DNA of 64,000 bases, taken from contig JAAOOA010000033.1 in NCBI GenBank assembly GCA_012861695.1, positions 17,895,934 through 17,959,933 on the forward strand. Direction: 5' to 3'. A program made the position numbers and the translations under genes. This document shows, piece by piece, positions 11,628 to 23,300 of this stretch; position 1 is the first letter of the stretch, and each line of letters opens with the position of its first letter. Source of the DNA: Trematomus loennbergii (Eukaryota > Chordata > Actinopteri > Perciformes > Nototheniidae). Below the pieces are notes generated by a model. It ran no database searches. It was not told where the DNA came from and saw nothing but the letters and a program-made list of their open reading frames with translations.

Positions 11628-14600
11628 ATGGTGGTAATGAAGATGAAGTTCCCCTTTCAGAAAAGGGTGAAGCTAGCCCAGGGACTGTGGCTTCTCTCCT
11701 GGTGTGCCACAGTGGCCGGGGCCATCACCTTCACCCTGGGCTGCATCCTCAAGACGGAGCTCCGCAGGAGGGCAGAGGTAATCAAGTTTTACATTTAAAG
11801 ACTATAATTCTAAAGGGAGTTATCAACCAAATACAAAAATCAGTAGAGTAATTACTTATGGTTTAATTGTTAAAGTTATCGCAAGTAATCCCACTTTGTT
11901 ACTGATATTCGGGGAAAAAACGACACGCCAAGTTGGTCTGATTATATTTTTGACAGAGAACACAGATAACCAGTTACAGTTATTCAGTACATACTGTATC
12001 TACAGTGAGGAACAGCAGTTTTGTGATACAGTGACTATTTTCATGAATAACCTCAAGATACCCTCTGTGCCTGTTTTACCTTTAAACTGTTAGAATTTAA
12101 AACATGACATTGCGTAAAAGTGTCTTATGGGATACATTAAATATAATATACTGTCCAAGAAATGTCCTTGATGGAGACTAACAAGTGGTAAAAATACCTG
12201 TGACCCACTTTGGATTCTGACTCATAATTTGAAAGCTGGCTTTGTCACTCTCAGTCAGCCTAACCCCTACTCCTGAATGCTGTCATCCTAATTTGGTATT
12301 AATAACAAACCTACATAGTTTTGTTTTGCTTATTGCTAATATTAATTATTTGCAGCCTCAAAAACATAATCTTTGCACAACTATGCATTTGCAACTGTGT
12401 TTTTTGCATTTTTTGCCCCAAAATAATTTTTCTAAATCATAAGAATTTAGTGTCAAGAAAGGGACTTTTTGATCTTCTTTGATTGATGTATGCTTTGAAA
12501 AGCTGAGGGTGTGATGGCTGTCTGTTTGCATGATTGTGTAAGTGCGGGTAAATTAATTAATTACAGAATCCATGAAGCTTATATAATTGTTCTCATATTA
12601 CAATGTATATTGCAATGCATTGTAGTTTACACTTAATTTTATCTTATGATTTGTAGTAAAGATATTTAGTAAGAATGAGGATAAGAGAAGTCTGAATATT
12701 TTATAAATGACATGTAACATAAAGCTTTAGTTGTAAAGACAAATATGTCTCAAGTCTGGTAGAACTTTGTGTTTTATTGTTGTATTTTAGGGGACATTTT
12801 TGGGAATTTCAGGCAAATAGCACCCTTTATCTCTATCAGGTTCTATAGTTTGAAACACCAGCACGTTTTCATAGCTTTGTATAAAGACTCTGTTTAATTA
12901 TTAGTAAGGCTGATGTTTCCTTACAGCAAACAAATGAAATTTGTTTTGTTAACATTATTGTCTGACTTATTTACAGGTTATGGATAACTCAGACGTACAT
13001 GTTGTGCCCAACACTCTCATGATTGTTGGTCTGGCCTCTTTGGGTATCAACATCTTTGCTTCAAAGATCTGTCAGGATGCTCTGGATGCCGAGAGATTTC
13101 CTCGCTGGAAGAACATGCTAAAGCCATATTTTGCCGTCTCTTGCTTCTTCACTGTCCTCATGCTGCTTGCTGTCATCATGAGCTATGCAATGAAGGGCAG
13201 TCTGGAGTCATCTCTGAAGGTCGGCCTGAAGAACGGCATCCGCTTCTACAAGGACACAGACACCCCGGGCCGCTGCTTCCAGAAACAGAACATCGACCGC
13301 CTGCAGATGGAGTTTCAGTGTTGTGGAAACAATGACTTCAGGGACTGGTTTGAGGTCCAGTGGATCAGCAACCGCTACCTTGATTTCAGCTCCAAGGAAG
13401 TGAAAGAGTAAGTTTAGCACAATATTATATAGTGCTGCACAGTTGTAGGCCAACCCGGAAGTAAGCATTACACTGTTTTCCTTGACAAAAAAACTATGGG
13501 ATTTTTCTTTTGGATTTTTAATTATTGGAGAAAATAAGCTATGAGGCAGACACATGTTTAGGAGATTATTTTCTCAAATGAACATTTTTTTCATTTGGTA
13601 AATGTCCGAAGTAAAAAGCATTAGCCTAAAAACATACACAATCATATGACTACAACATCAATACCCCTTAGGTGAGGTTCCCTGTCTGTCCAAATTAAAT
13701 GTGAAAATCACTTAAACTTGTGTTGAGCACAGACCTTATTTCAGGCATCCAACCAAGAAAAACACAAACAATGAAAAGAAAAAAACGATGTCTTCGTGAC
13801 AAGGGAACCAGAAGTGCAAAAATGCTGACTCATTCTTGGGTTTTACAACTCTTATAGAGTTCGGTGTAATGGGTTTACCATTTGTGGACGTTTATCGAAA
13901 AACAATATGTTAGATTACTGTAGGCCTACTGTATATATGAGCTCTGAAAAACCACTTTCATTTTTTTTCTTAGCCGCATCAAGAGCAACGTGGATGGTCG
14001 TTACTTGCTGGATGGAGTCCCATTCAGTTGCTGTAACCCCAGCTCTCCACGGCCATGCATCCAGTATCAACTGACAAACAACTCAGCTCACTTCAACTAT
14101 GAATACCAAACGGAGGAACTCAACCTGTACCTCCGAGGCTGCAGAGAGGCCCTGGTCAGCTACTTCATGGGCTTGATGAACACCATTGGGGCTGGAGTAC
14201 TGTCAGTCTTCCTCTTGCAGGTATACAACACAATAATTACAGTGGTTTTCACAGGGATTTCAGGCAAAGTTTGGGGTGAGCCTTTCAATTTGGAGTATCG
14301 TTGAGGAATACAACTGATTCCTAGGCATTGGTACAGCAACCAAGTTGTTTTAAAACCAGTATGCAACATTGTTTTATGTTTTTAATAACAATCTTGTTGG
14401 ATAGTAAACCTCAATTTATTCCTCACTTATTCTAGGGTCTGATGTTTACCGGTACATCTATGCATATCCATCAATTACTACTGCAATTTGGATCCTTGAT
14501 GATGCTCTCTAATGGAATCTGCTTGACAACTCTTTTCCCCCATTTCTTCCCCTTCCTCTCTCCCAGGGCTCTGTGCTGGTGAGCTTGCGGTTCCTGCAGA

Positions 14601-14773
14601 CGGCCATGGAGGCAGTGGCAGGGAATGAAAACACAGAGATTGAGACAGAAGGGTACTTGCTGGAGAAATCAGTGAAAGACACTGTGATGGAGTTCATTGA
14701 ACCTGTGATGCAGTTCTTCCTGTTTAAGAACCAGGTGGGGGAGGGCTCTTCTGAAGCCCCAGCTGACCCCTAA
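11628..14773 (+). CDS. rom1: ROM1/peripherin-2-family photoreceptor disc-rim tetraspanin
   Basis: The four coding exons are 11628-11777, 12977-13407, 13974-14220 and 14567-14773, giving 344 residues (human PRPH2 has 346). Proteins of this family form homo- and hetero-oligomers that bend photoreceptor outer-segment disc rims. The large loop keeps the family residues at PRPH2 numbering: Cys150 for the intermolecular disulfide, Cys165-Cys166 in CCGNN, Arg172, Cys213-Cys214 and a sequon at Asn229. The start at 11628 gives the same N-terminal length as PRPH2. Several segments favour ROM1 over PRPH2: [10 protein letters not shown] near the N-terminus, FLLQ-x-x-VL before the C-terminal tail, and TEGYL in the tail. 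The linked genes (frmd8, vps51, tm7sf2, cnih2) are also on human 11q with ROM1, whereas PRPH2 is on 6p. The retained glycosylation site is PRPH2-like. A 1.2-kb phase-0 intron after codon 50 splits what is a single 581-nt coding stretch in human PRPH2. A UTR acceptor probably lies at 11540. Confidence 0.9.
13425..13960. repeat. Possible interspersed repeat in rom1 intron 2
   Basis: The middle of this intron carries GCCAACCCGGAAGT followed by TGACAAAAAAACTATGGG, and later CCAGAAGTGC. It resembles widespread fish short repeats, but no second copy occurs in this window and no ends can be defined. The call rests on general familiarity rather than internal evidence. Confidence 0.3.
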
Positions 14774-16100
14774 ACCACACAGGAAACCCACTTGTGAATA
14801 TTTTTTCACACTGAGAGTGCAACAAATGAATGCTAATTTTTGACTTAAATATAAAAACAATACTTATTCATATGAATTGCACATATAAAAAGAAAACATT
14901 CCTTATTGTAACCATATACTGTATATCATCAGAAAATATACCCAACCACAAAACGTTTTTCAAGATGCATATCTCTGCCTTTCTTCTCCCTGTTAGTGAA
15001 AGCGATAGGATTATGAAGATTGATATAATCAATGTCAGTAATCCATCTAAAGCCATTAAGTGTGTCCCCTGTTAGGAAACCTTGCTAAAGCCTTTGATCC
15101 CATTTGTTAATACTCAACTTGCTGCCCTTGCAGTTGGACTCCTGCGTCAGGTGAATTTAGGATGGACAGTTAACTGTGCCCCTGCCCCTGCCCCTGCATT
15201 TGCTTATGAAAATCTAAGAACAGGAAAAAGTATAATATTGAGATCTTACTTTTCAAATTTGGATGAGAAGTTTGTGTTCTACACTCATGTCCCTGGGCAG
15301 TTCATTTAATATAAAAGGTCATTTTACTTCACTCTCTTTATTACCAGAAACAACAGAAACAATTTGTAATATCAACCCATGTAAATAGCTTAAATAAAGA
15401 TTATTTTAAAAACATGACTGTCTTGAATGATTTTCTGGAGACATGCATACCTCTTAGTCTTCTACCCAAGTAGTCAATCATATTCAGGTATACTATCACA
15501 TATAGGCTAAAACATCATAACAGGCTGAAACATAACAAAGTCCCCTGCGTACTAGCATTGTAATGAAAGTTATGTAGGACTAATGGACTGAGGTATATTA
15601 AAGTATTTAGGTTATAAAGGGCCTGTGTTTTTTAACAGTAGGGCTGCAGCCTACTAGGCAGCCAGGTAATACATGACTTTGTATCTGCCTGCGTGCCCAC
15701 GTACAGTATACACACGTAATGACGTTTCAATGACGAAGGGCGACAACAACGCGCGTGCTGGCATATTCGACTCATTCTGGAGATCCTTCCTTTTTGAGCC
15801 TGTTCTTGGTAAAAGTGTTCAAATGTTCAAAGTGTACACCGTCTGTAAGTTGTTTATATTATTTAAAATCATCCCCCGACTAACACTTTGAACATATTTT
15901 CTCTTAGCTGTTTTATTGTCTTCTACGTGCATGCATACCTCTGTAAAAAGGGTGTGTTAAGTCTTTCAGAGTTACTGTCACACCGTAAAGAGCCGTTCAG
16001 AGTGAGCGAATCGTTCTCCACACACAACTTCTAACTCTTGCGGTTGCCCGGAAAGCTGGCGAGCCGTGACTGGGGAGTTTCATCTAACCGTTGATTAGCT
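14774..16100 (+). other. rom1 3' UTR and spacer before frmd8
   Basis: After the rom1 stop (14771-14773) the sequence is AT-rich. A canonical AATAAA at 15393-15398 is the best polyadenylation signal and would give a 3' UTR of about 0.6 kb. From 15.6 to 16.1 kb the sequence becomes richer in CpG and probably includes the frmd8 promoter. No exon is recognised. Confidence 0.55.
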
Positions 16101-16183
16101 GATGTATTTAGCTGCAGTATTTACAATATTAGTCTTCCCATCCGCATAACAGCAAGTGGAGGGGAATTCACTTAAACTGGCAG
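16101..16183 (+). other. Candidate non-coding first exon of frmd8
   Basis: A good donor (CTGGCAG followed by GTAGGT at 16184) follows CpG-containing sequence. The first coding exon of frmd8 has a splice acceptor at 17341, eight bases before its ATG, so at least one upstream untranslated exon must exist. This is the best candidate donor I see. The 5' boundary is arbitrary. Confidence 0.4.
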
Positions 16184-17348
16184 GTAGGTGGACAGCAGAG
16201 ACATTTCGTTCCTGTACTTGCTATTAACGTGATCTCAGACTGTTGTGAAAAACACCGTTAGGGAGCTAACTAACCACCAAAGTAACAAACCCGTCATGGA
16301 GTGATGAGTGAAGCGTTTTGTTTTATCTTAGTTTCACGATAATGTTTTGTGTGTGTTTTAATACGCCTTTAGCTAGCAAGGTCGCTTCACTAGCCTTAAA
16401 GCCAAGGCATATTTCGTGAATTTAGTGGGGTTGAGTATGTATTTTAAACATTGTTTGAGATGGCATGTAAAGCTAGCTATGGTACGAAGTTAGCTAGTTA
16501 GCCCTTGTACCACGGGCCAGCATTTAGTTGATATGTCTCTGTATATATATATCTTCGTTGTATTTAGGCTATCCTATCTCTAGTTAAAGCCCTTACAAAT
16601 ACCATACAAACGCTGCTGAATATCAATGCCCGGGCGACTATAAGTTTGGTTTCACAGGGTGAGGTCAACAGTAGTCGACTGGGGTGTTGTGATTGTACAC
16701 AGGGTCTTTGTTTGTTTAGGCTACTGCCAAATGGTGGCGCTGGTGTACATAGTGAAACTAAATTAGTTGATTACTTGTTTATTCAGATATGACTGAAGGT
16801 CATGGATGAAGTGGCATATGTCCCTGTGGAAGACCCCACCAGGAATATTGCTGATATCTGTCTTGTCAACACACAAACCTATTTACTGTACATAGATAAT
16901 TGTGATTTTTGAACATTATAAAGTTCTGTGCTGAGAAATAGCACACTTTAGTAGTCCAATCCCATCACCCATGTACATACAAGTAGGCCCTATGGATCTA
17001 ATGTCCCACATCAGGCAGCTTAGGAAGCATGCATGAGTAATGCATTATGCATAGATAGAAGTGAGCTAAAGATAGTGGCATTTGTGTATTTAGGTAACAA
17101 CTGTAAACCTGGAAACTACCACATATGCAGAGCTTTCACACAAATAAATATATACTAAATATCAGGGATTTTTTTCCTCCTCCTGTCTGGCCATCTCACA
17201 CATCCACATTTCTATGGACTACTTTTCCAGTTCATGTATTCTGACTTTCTTAAGCCGTAAACAAAATATGTTGTATTGTACATGTAATGCTGCTGTGTGT
17301 ATATATTGTGATCACTTTTGTGTTTGTTCATTGTGTTGCAGAGTAGAG

Positions 17349-20300
17349 ATGGACGGAGACGACTGCAGTTTTCCTCCTGATTCATCAGATGGTCACTCGC
17401 AGAGAGGAAGTGTTGCTTCCTCTGCAACTCTCTCCCGTGGTACGCTTCAGCTTATATATTAATAATGTAACTCATGGAGGGTAAAATCACTCAGAGATGA
17501 CTAATATGCATTATTTCGATATGTTCTTTTTTTCTCTTTGGCTTACTTGTCTCTTTATATTTGTTTATTTTTGTGTTCATTTGTGTTTGTTCACACAGCT
17601 CAAGATGTGCTTGTATACCTCTGTGGTGACAGCGCTGTGCACCTAACAGTAGAAGGGCTTGGCAGTGTCTCTGTGCAGGAGTTGGGCCGCAGTGTTCGTG
17701 AGGCTCTCCATATTCCTGAGACTGCACAGGATGCTTTTGCTCTTTGGTTGTCTTCTCCCCTGCTCGGTAAGGACTTTCTTTTGTTCACACTTTCTACACT
17801 AATTAAGGCTATGATGCTTCATCTGGCAATATGTGTATACTAATCCTACTTTCTTGAATAAAACATCACATTCTGGCTACAAAATATTACTCTGCATGTG
17901 ATTATGGTAGGATGTTGTGTGTGGGATATTCTGTGTAGAATTTGTGCCTGAACAAGCGGAAATAAAACAGGCATTATACAGTACAATACTGCTTGGATTA
18001 GCAATAAAATGCTACAAGCAGGTTCAATACCATATGTTTAATTAATTTGGCATGAATAATTCAGTTTAAAAATCAGTTCAGTCACAGCAAACTATTGATT
18101 TGACATTGTGGTTTTGCCTTTACCATTGAACTGTACTCTTAAAACAAGATTACCTTCCTTAGATGTAAGCAGCTCAAGTATTACAACAGCAAAACACACT
18201 ATATTTACAGCAGGAAAATGGACACCTCTCACTTTGTTACATTTTCTTCCTCCTCAGAATTACAGTTAAAGGCTAGGCATCAACCATACAAGCTGTGTCG
18301 TCAGTGGCAGGACTTGCTGTATCGTTTTACTGAAGCCTCAGAGGAAGACATTTCACAAGGTGAGCTTTTGCTCCATATATTGCTGCGTTTATGTGCTTAT
18401 GTAACCACAATGATGTCAGCTTTCGTTGTTGGGATTATGGATGTTCAGTGACCCTGATCAGTTAAGCAGTGTCTACAGTATGTTGGCAAATCCTGTCCAA
18501 AAAAGTCTACAAAGGATACAGTGTATGTTTTAAAAGAAAGTACTAGCCTAGCATACAGAGCTGTCCATGTGGCATTGCAAATGTCGCAAAACACAAGAGT
18601 GACAGCTTAGCACTGTAATGGGAACTTCTGGAGCAATGGAGTCTAAATACAGTGAAACACTGATGGTTTATTATGAAGTTACGGCCTGAGAATTGACAAG
18701 ACATGTGCTGTAGCCACGAGTTGACACAGCGGTTGCCCGACCAATTCTGAAGATCTCTTCCGTATTCGGAGGTTTTAACTAGTTCAGAGTGTATTATCAA
18801 CATTCTTCATTAACAAAACTAAACAAACGGGCACTAAATCAAACTCAGGCCCGTCCACACGGAGACGAAAACGAACCGAATTCGATATCAAAAAAGTCTT
18901 CCGTCCACACGGAATCTGCTCAAGAAACGTGTCCGTCCACACGAGACCGCTCGACCCGCTGGAGACGCTGTAGTACATATAAGTATGTGCATACATATAC
19001 ATATGCCTGTAAGTGGCGCTGTACTTCCGCCACAAAATACACCAAAAGCAGCGAATAAGACCGATGACGATTATTATTATTATTATTATTATTATATTAT
19101 TATTATTGTTGCTGATGGTTGTGGAGCTGTAAATGTTGCACTAAAATCTGTATCATGGTCAGTAGCGTCTGGAGCACGAACGCAACCCTGTGATCCGCCA
19201 TTGTTGTTGTTGTTGGCAAAACGCATCAGCAATGATGCAGGGGTGAGCGGGAGAGGCGGGGCTATGGCGTCATCGTTTTCAGGGAATGATCGTATAGGGC
19301 GTACACACGGAGCCGCAAGCGTTTAGTCCTCAGACCTACCCACTTTGGGAGCCGTTATCAACGTGTATCGAATTTGGGCTCCGAATCCGCGGCTCCGTTT
19401 CGGCCTCGTGTGGGCGAACCGTCTATACGATAGAGAACGTTAGCGGATTCAACTGATATCGTCTCCGTGTGGACGGGGTTTAAAACTGTTGTCCATGGCC
19501 AAAGAATGTACGCCAGTGGGACCTACGCACCTGATAAGAAGGACTCCCAGATGTCCACAAACGATAAACTATCTCAGGTCAGCTTTTGCTCGGCAACCAG
19601 AAGTAGCCAGAGCTGCTCCTTCTTAAGAGAGATAGCAGCAATACCCCGAGGCCGTAGACCTATGCCATGGGACAGGAGATAGTGATGGACTGGGTTAAAG
19701 GTTAGATACCTAAGCAAAATATTCCCCAAGAAGCACTAACATACAAAAGTAGTATCACAAATATATTGCAAATTAACTTAAATGCTGTTACTTACTGTAG
19801 ATTAGGATTACCCTAATAAATCATGGTCCTCTGCTTCCTCCTCAGATGAACCGTGTCTCCAGTACCGTCGGAACGTGTATTATCCTAAATCTAAAGAGCT
19901 GCAGGTATTATTGTCAAACACATTCAATAATATTTGATATAAGCTAATTATAAAATGCTTGTCGTTCATCACAAGGAACTTGGAGTCTTATTTTCCTGAT
20001 GATTGAAGGATTGTTGTCTTTGTCTTGCTCCTGAGCAGATAGAGGATGAGGGAGTGCTCAGGCTCCTGTATGAGGAGGCCAGGGGCAACATCCTCATGGG
20101 CCGATACCCCTGCGACCCCGAGCACTGGACCACACTTGGAGCCTTGTCTCTCGCTATAGATGAGGGAACTGGTCTTGATGGGCAACAAATCACTACTACT
20201 ATAAGGTAAGCTAGAAAATATGGTTAAATAAAGTTGACCAAATTGTTGATATGGGTTTTCTAATGCTTTTGAAATGTTCAGGTAAGCGCCTTGTTGAACC

Positions 20301-23300
20301 CTTGGTTTCTTAAAGCAACAGTTAGATCTTTTATTAGAGTCATTTTCCAGATGAGAAGATGCATACTACTAAATGTTGGTTTTCAGACACAGCCTAACTG
20401 TTTCCACCTGCTTCCAATGTTTCTGCTTAGCTAGACTGATCTCCTGGTTATAGCTTCATATTGATCTTACAGGCCTAACAGTCATATCTTCTTGTTAATC
20501 TATTCATTTAAATAAATAAGCCAATTTAAACTAACCCTAACTACTGTACACAGGATATCTTTAGTTGGCATTGAACGTATCGAAAAACTAAATTATTTTT
20601 AAAAACTACATTTAATTTAGGTAAGGTACGTTTATTTATATAGCACATTTTCAGAGGCAATTCAAAGTGCTTTACATCATCATTAACACTTAACAAGAAG
20701 ACAACAGAAAGGAACACAATAAATAAACATAATGGAATAACAGATTCATAAAAACCATGCATACAACATTGTAAATACGGTAGGTGCTAAAACAAGTTAA
20801 AAGACTTCTGGGTAAGCAGATTAAAAAAAGTTGTGTTTTAAGTCGTGACTTAAAAGAACTCAGCGTTGGTGAAGACCTCAGGTTTTCTGGAAGTTTGTTC
20901 CATTTGTGGGGAGCATAAAAACTAAAAGCAGCTTCGGCGTGTTTGGTTCTGAGCCGGGGAACAATGAGTAAGCCCGCCCCCGATGATCTCGGAGCTCTGG
21001 GTGGCTCGTAACAGAGCAGCATGTCGGACATATATTGGGGTCCCAAACCATTTAATGCTTTATAAGTTAGCAATACAATTTTAAAAATCGATTCTGTAAG
21101 CTACTGGTAGCCAGTGCAGAGATCTGAGTACTGGGGTGATGTGTTCTACTCTTTTTGATTTGGTCAGGACTCTGGCAGCAGCGTTCTGGATTAGTTGCAG
21201 TTTAAGTGATTTTTTACAGAGACCTGTAAATACACTGTTACAGTACTCAAAAACAAATGCGTGAACTAGTTTTTCAAGGTCTGGTTGAGACATGAATATT
21301 CTAAGTCTGGCTATGTTTTTCAAGTGATAGTATGCTGTGGGATTTGAAATTGAGGTCGGGGTCCAGAACTACGCCTAGATTTCTCACCTTTTCCGATGTA
21401 TTTAGCAGTAGGGCTTCTAGTTTAGCGCTTACTTCAGCCCGTTCCTCCCTTATGGCACCAAAGATAATGGTCTCGGTTAAGTTTTTGTTTAATTGTAGGA
21501 AATTGTGGCTCATCCAGCTGCTGATTTGTTCCATGCAGTTGGTGAGGGATTGTAATGGTCCGTAGTCGCTAGGCTTTATTGTAATGTATAACTGAGTGTC
21601 ATTCGCATATTTGTGGTACGACATTTTGTTTACTTTTAGGACTCTAATTTAAGAGTATAAATGCTGATTTCTAGTAGGATAATCAACCACACAGACTTCT
21701 TTCTGTGTGGGCTCAGCACTTGCTTGAATGGACATTTTTTGAAGTTGTCAGCTGACCTTTTAGGAAATGAAGAAGTAAGTACTGGCCCCTTCTGCCATTT
21801 TGTCAAATGGTGAGAGGTCGCCTCGATTCAGCTTAACTAGAACTAGAATAAAATGGACACTGTGAAAAAGGGCAAGAAGCAAACATTTGATAAAGTCATA
21901 AAATAAGCTTCCTAAAGTACAATCAGCAACTACATGTTGCAATTCAAAGAAAATCCATAGGAATTATGAAGAAAATGTTTAAGGAGGTGTTGGTTTTTTA
22001 AATGCTGATAATAATGTGCTACTGTAGCATTATGATTTGTAGTTGCTACAGTAAGTACGAGAATGCACAGAAGGACATTTTTGTTTTATAATAAACAATA
22101 AAATAATAAACATGTCTGAATGGATATTTATGATGTCTCATGTATCTGCTCACAGTATGAATGTCTGAGTTTGTGCATGTGGTTTGTCACTGTTTGGTCT
22201 TTCTTCTCTGACCATGAAACTAAGCGTCATGTGCCAAGCTTTCCCAACAATAGAGGAAATGAGAGACTTGTCTTCTAAACAATGTCTCGTATTTCATTCC
22301 AATAAAATCCTTAAATTACAATATGATTGGACTATTGATAGCCATTATCTACTGATGGAGACATGCTTTGTATTATAAGTACTGGTTGCAGATACTACTT
22401 TAGAAGAAGAGGTCATTTTCAGAAGAACTCTTGGTAATCATCAGGGGATTTGTTTTTATGTCCATGAAGAAACAAAGCTCAATAGAAAGACAGTTATTGC
22501 GAAAGCAGCACGTTTTGACTTGACATCAGGGTCATGATAAAAACACACAAAAAAACAAATAAATGTAACAAGCTTGAATGAAAAACAGTCAATTGAGTGA
22601 TTTAGGAGAGAAATGTATCTCTATATTGAGGTTTACAACACCTGTAGGAGTGAACAAAACGGATTATTTCAGGAGAAATTGATAGTAATAATGGCACTAT
22701 ACAGTTGCATATGATCGTCTTGCATTGATGCAATTCGTAGTTTTTTTCATCTTACATACAGAGCAACCAAAGCATTGTGAAACACACGATTAAACAGTAC
22801 ATTTTGATAAATAATCTGAATATAATTGAATGTTATCTTAAAGGTGGGGTAGGTAAGTTTGAGAAACCGGCTCGAGATACACTTTTTGTTATATTCCATG
22901 GAATGCTCTTAACATCCCGATGGCAATGAATATCTTAAGTGCTTTGACAAAAATGTCATCTGTGGAAGCCGTAGTACTGTAAAAATAACTGGATGGCCTA
23001 CCTGCCTGTCAGCCTTCCATCTGTGCACAAACTTATCTCGTGCCCTCATTGGTCATGTGCACGTTCGTGTGTGTTGGAGGAGGGGCTCTATAAGGAAGTG
23101 GCAGATTTTCTCCGGTTGTGTATTTTCAAATTCTAGCGCACTCGAGCTGGTTTCTCCAAAATTACCTACCCCACCTTTAACCCCACATTTGCACAAAAAA
23201 TATGCACTTCAAACTTTTCTCTGCTTTCCACAGAGGGAAGAAGCTGTCCTCTTTCCTGCCCGTACATGTTGCCATGGGCAGTGGGGGGTTGCTCTCCACT

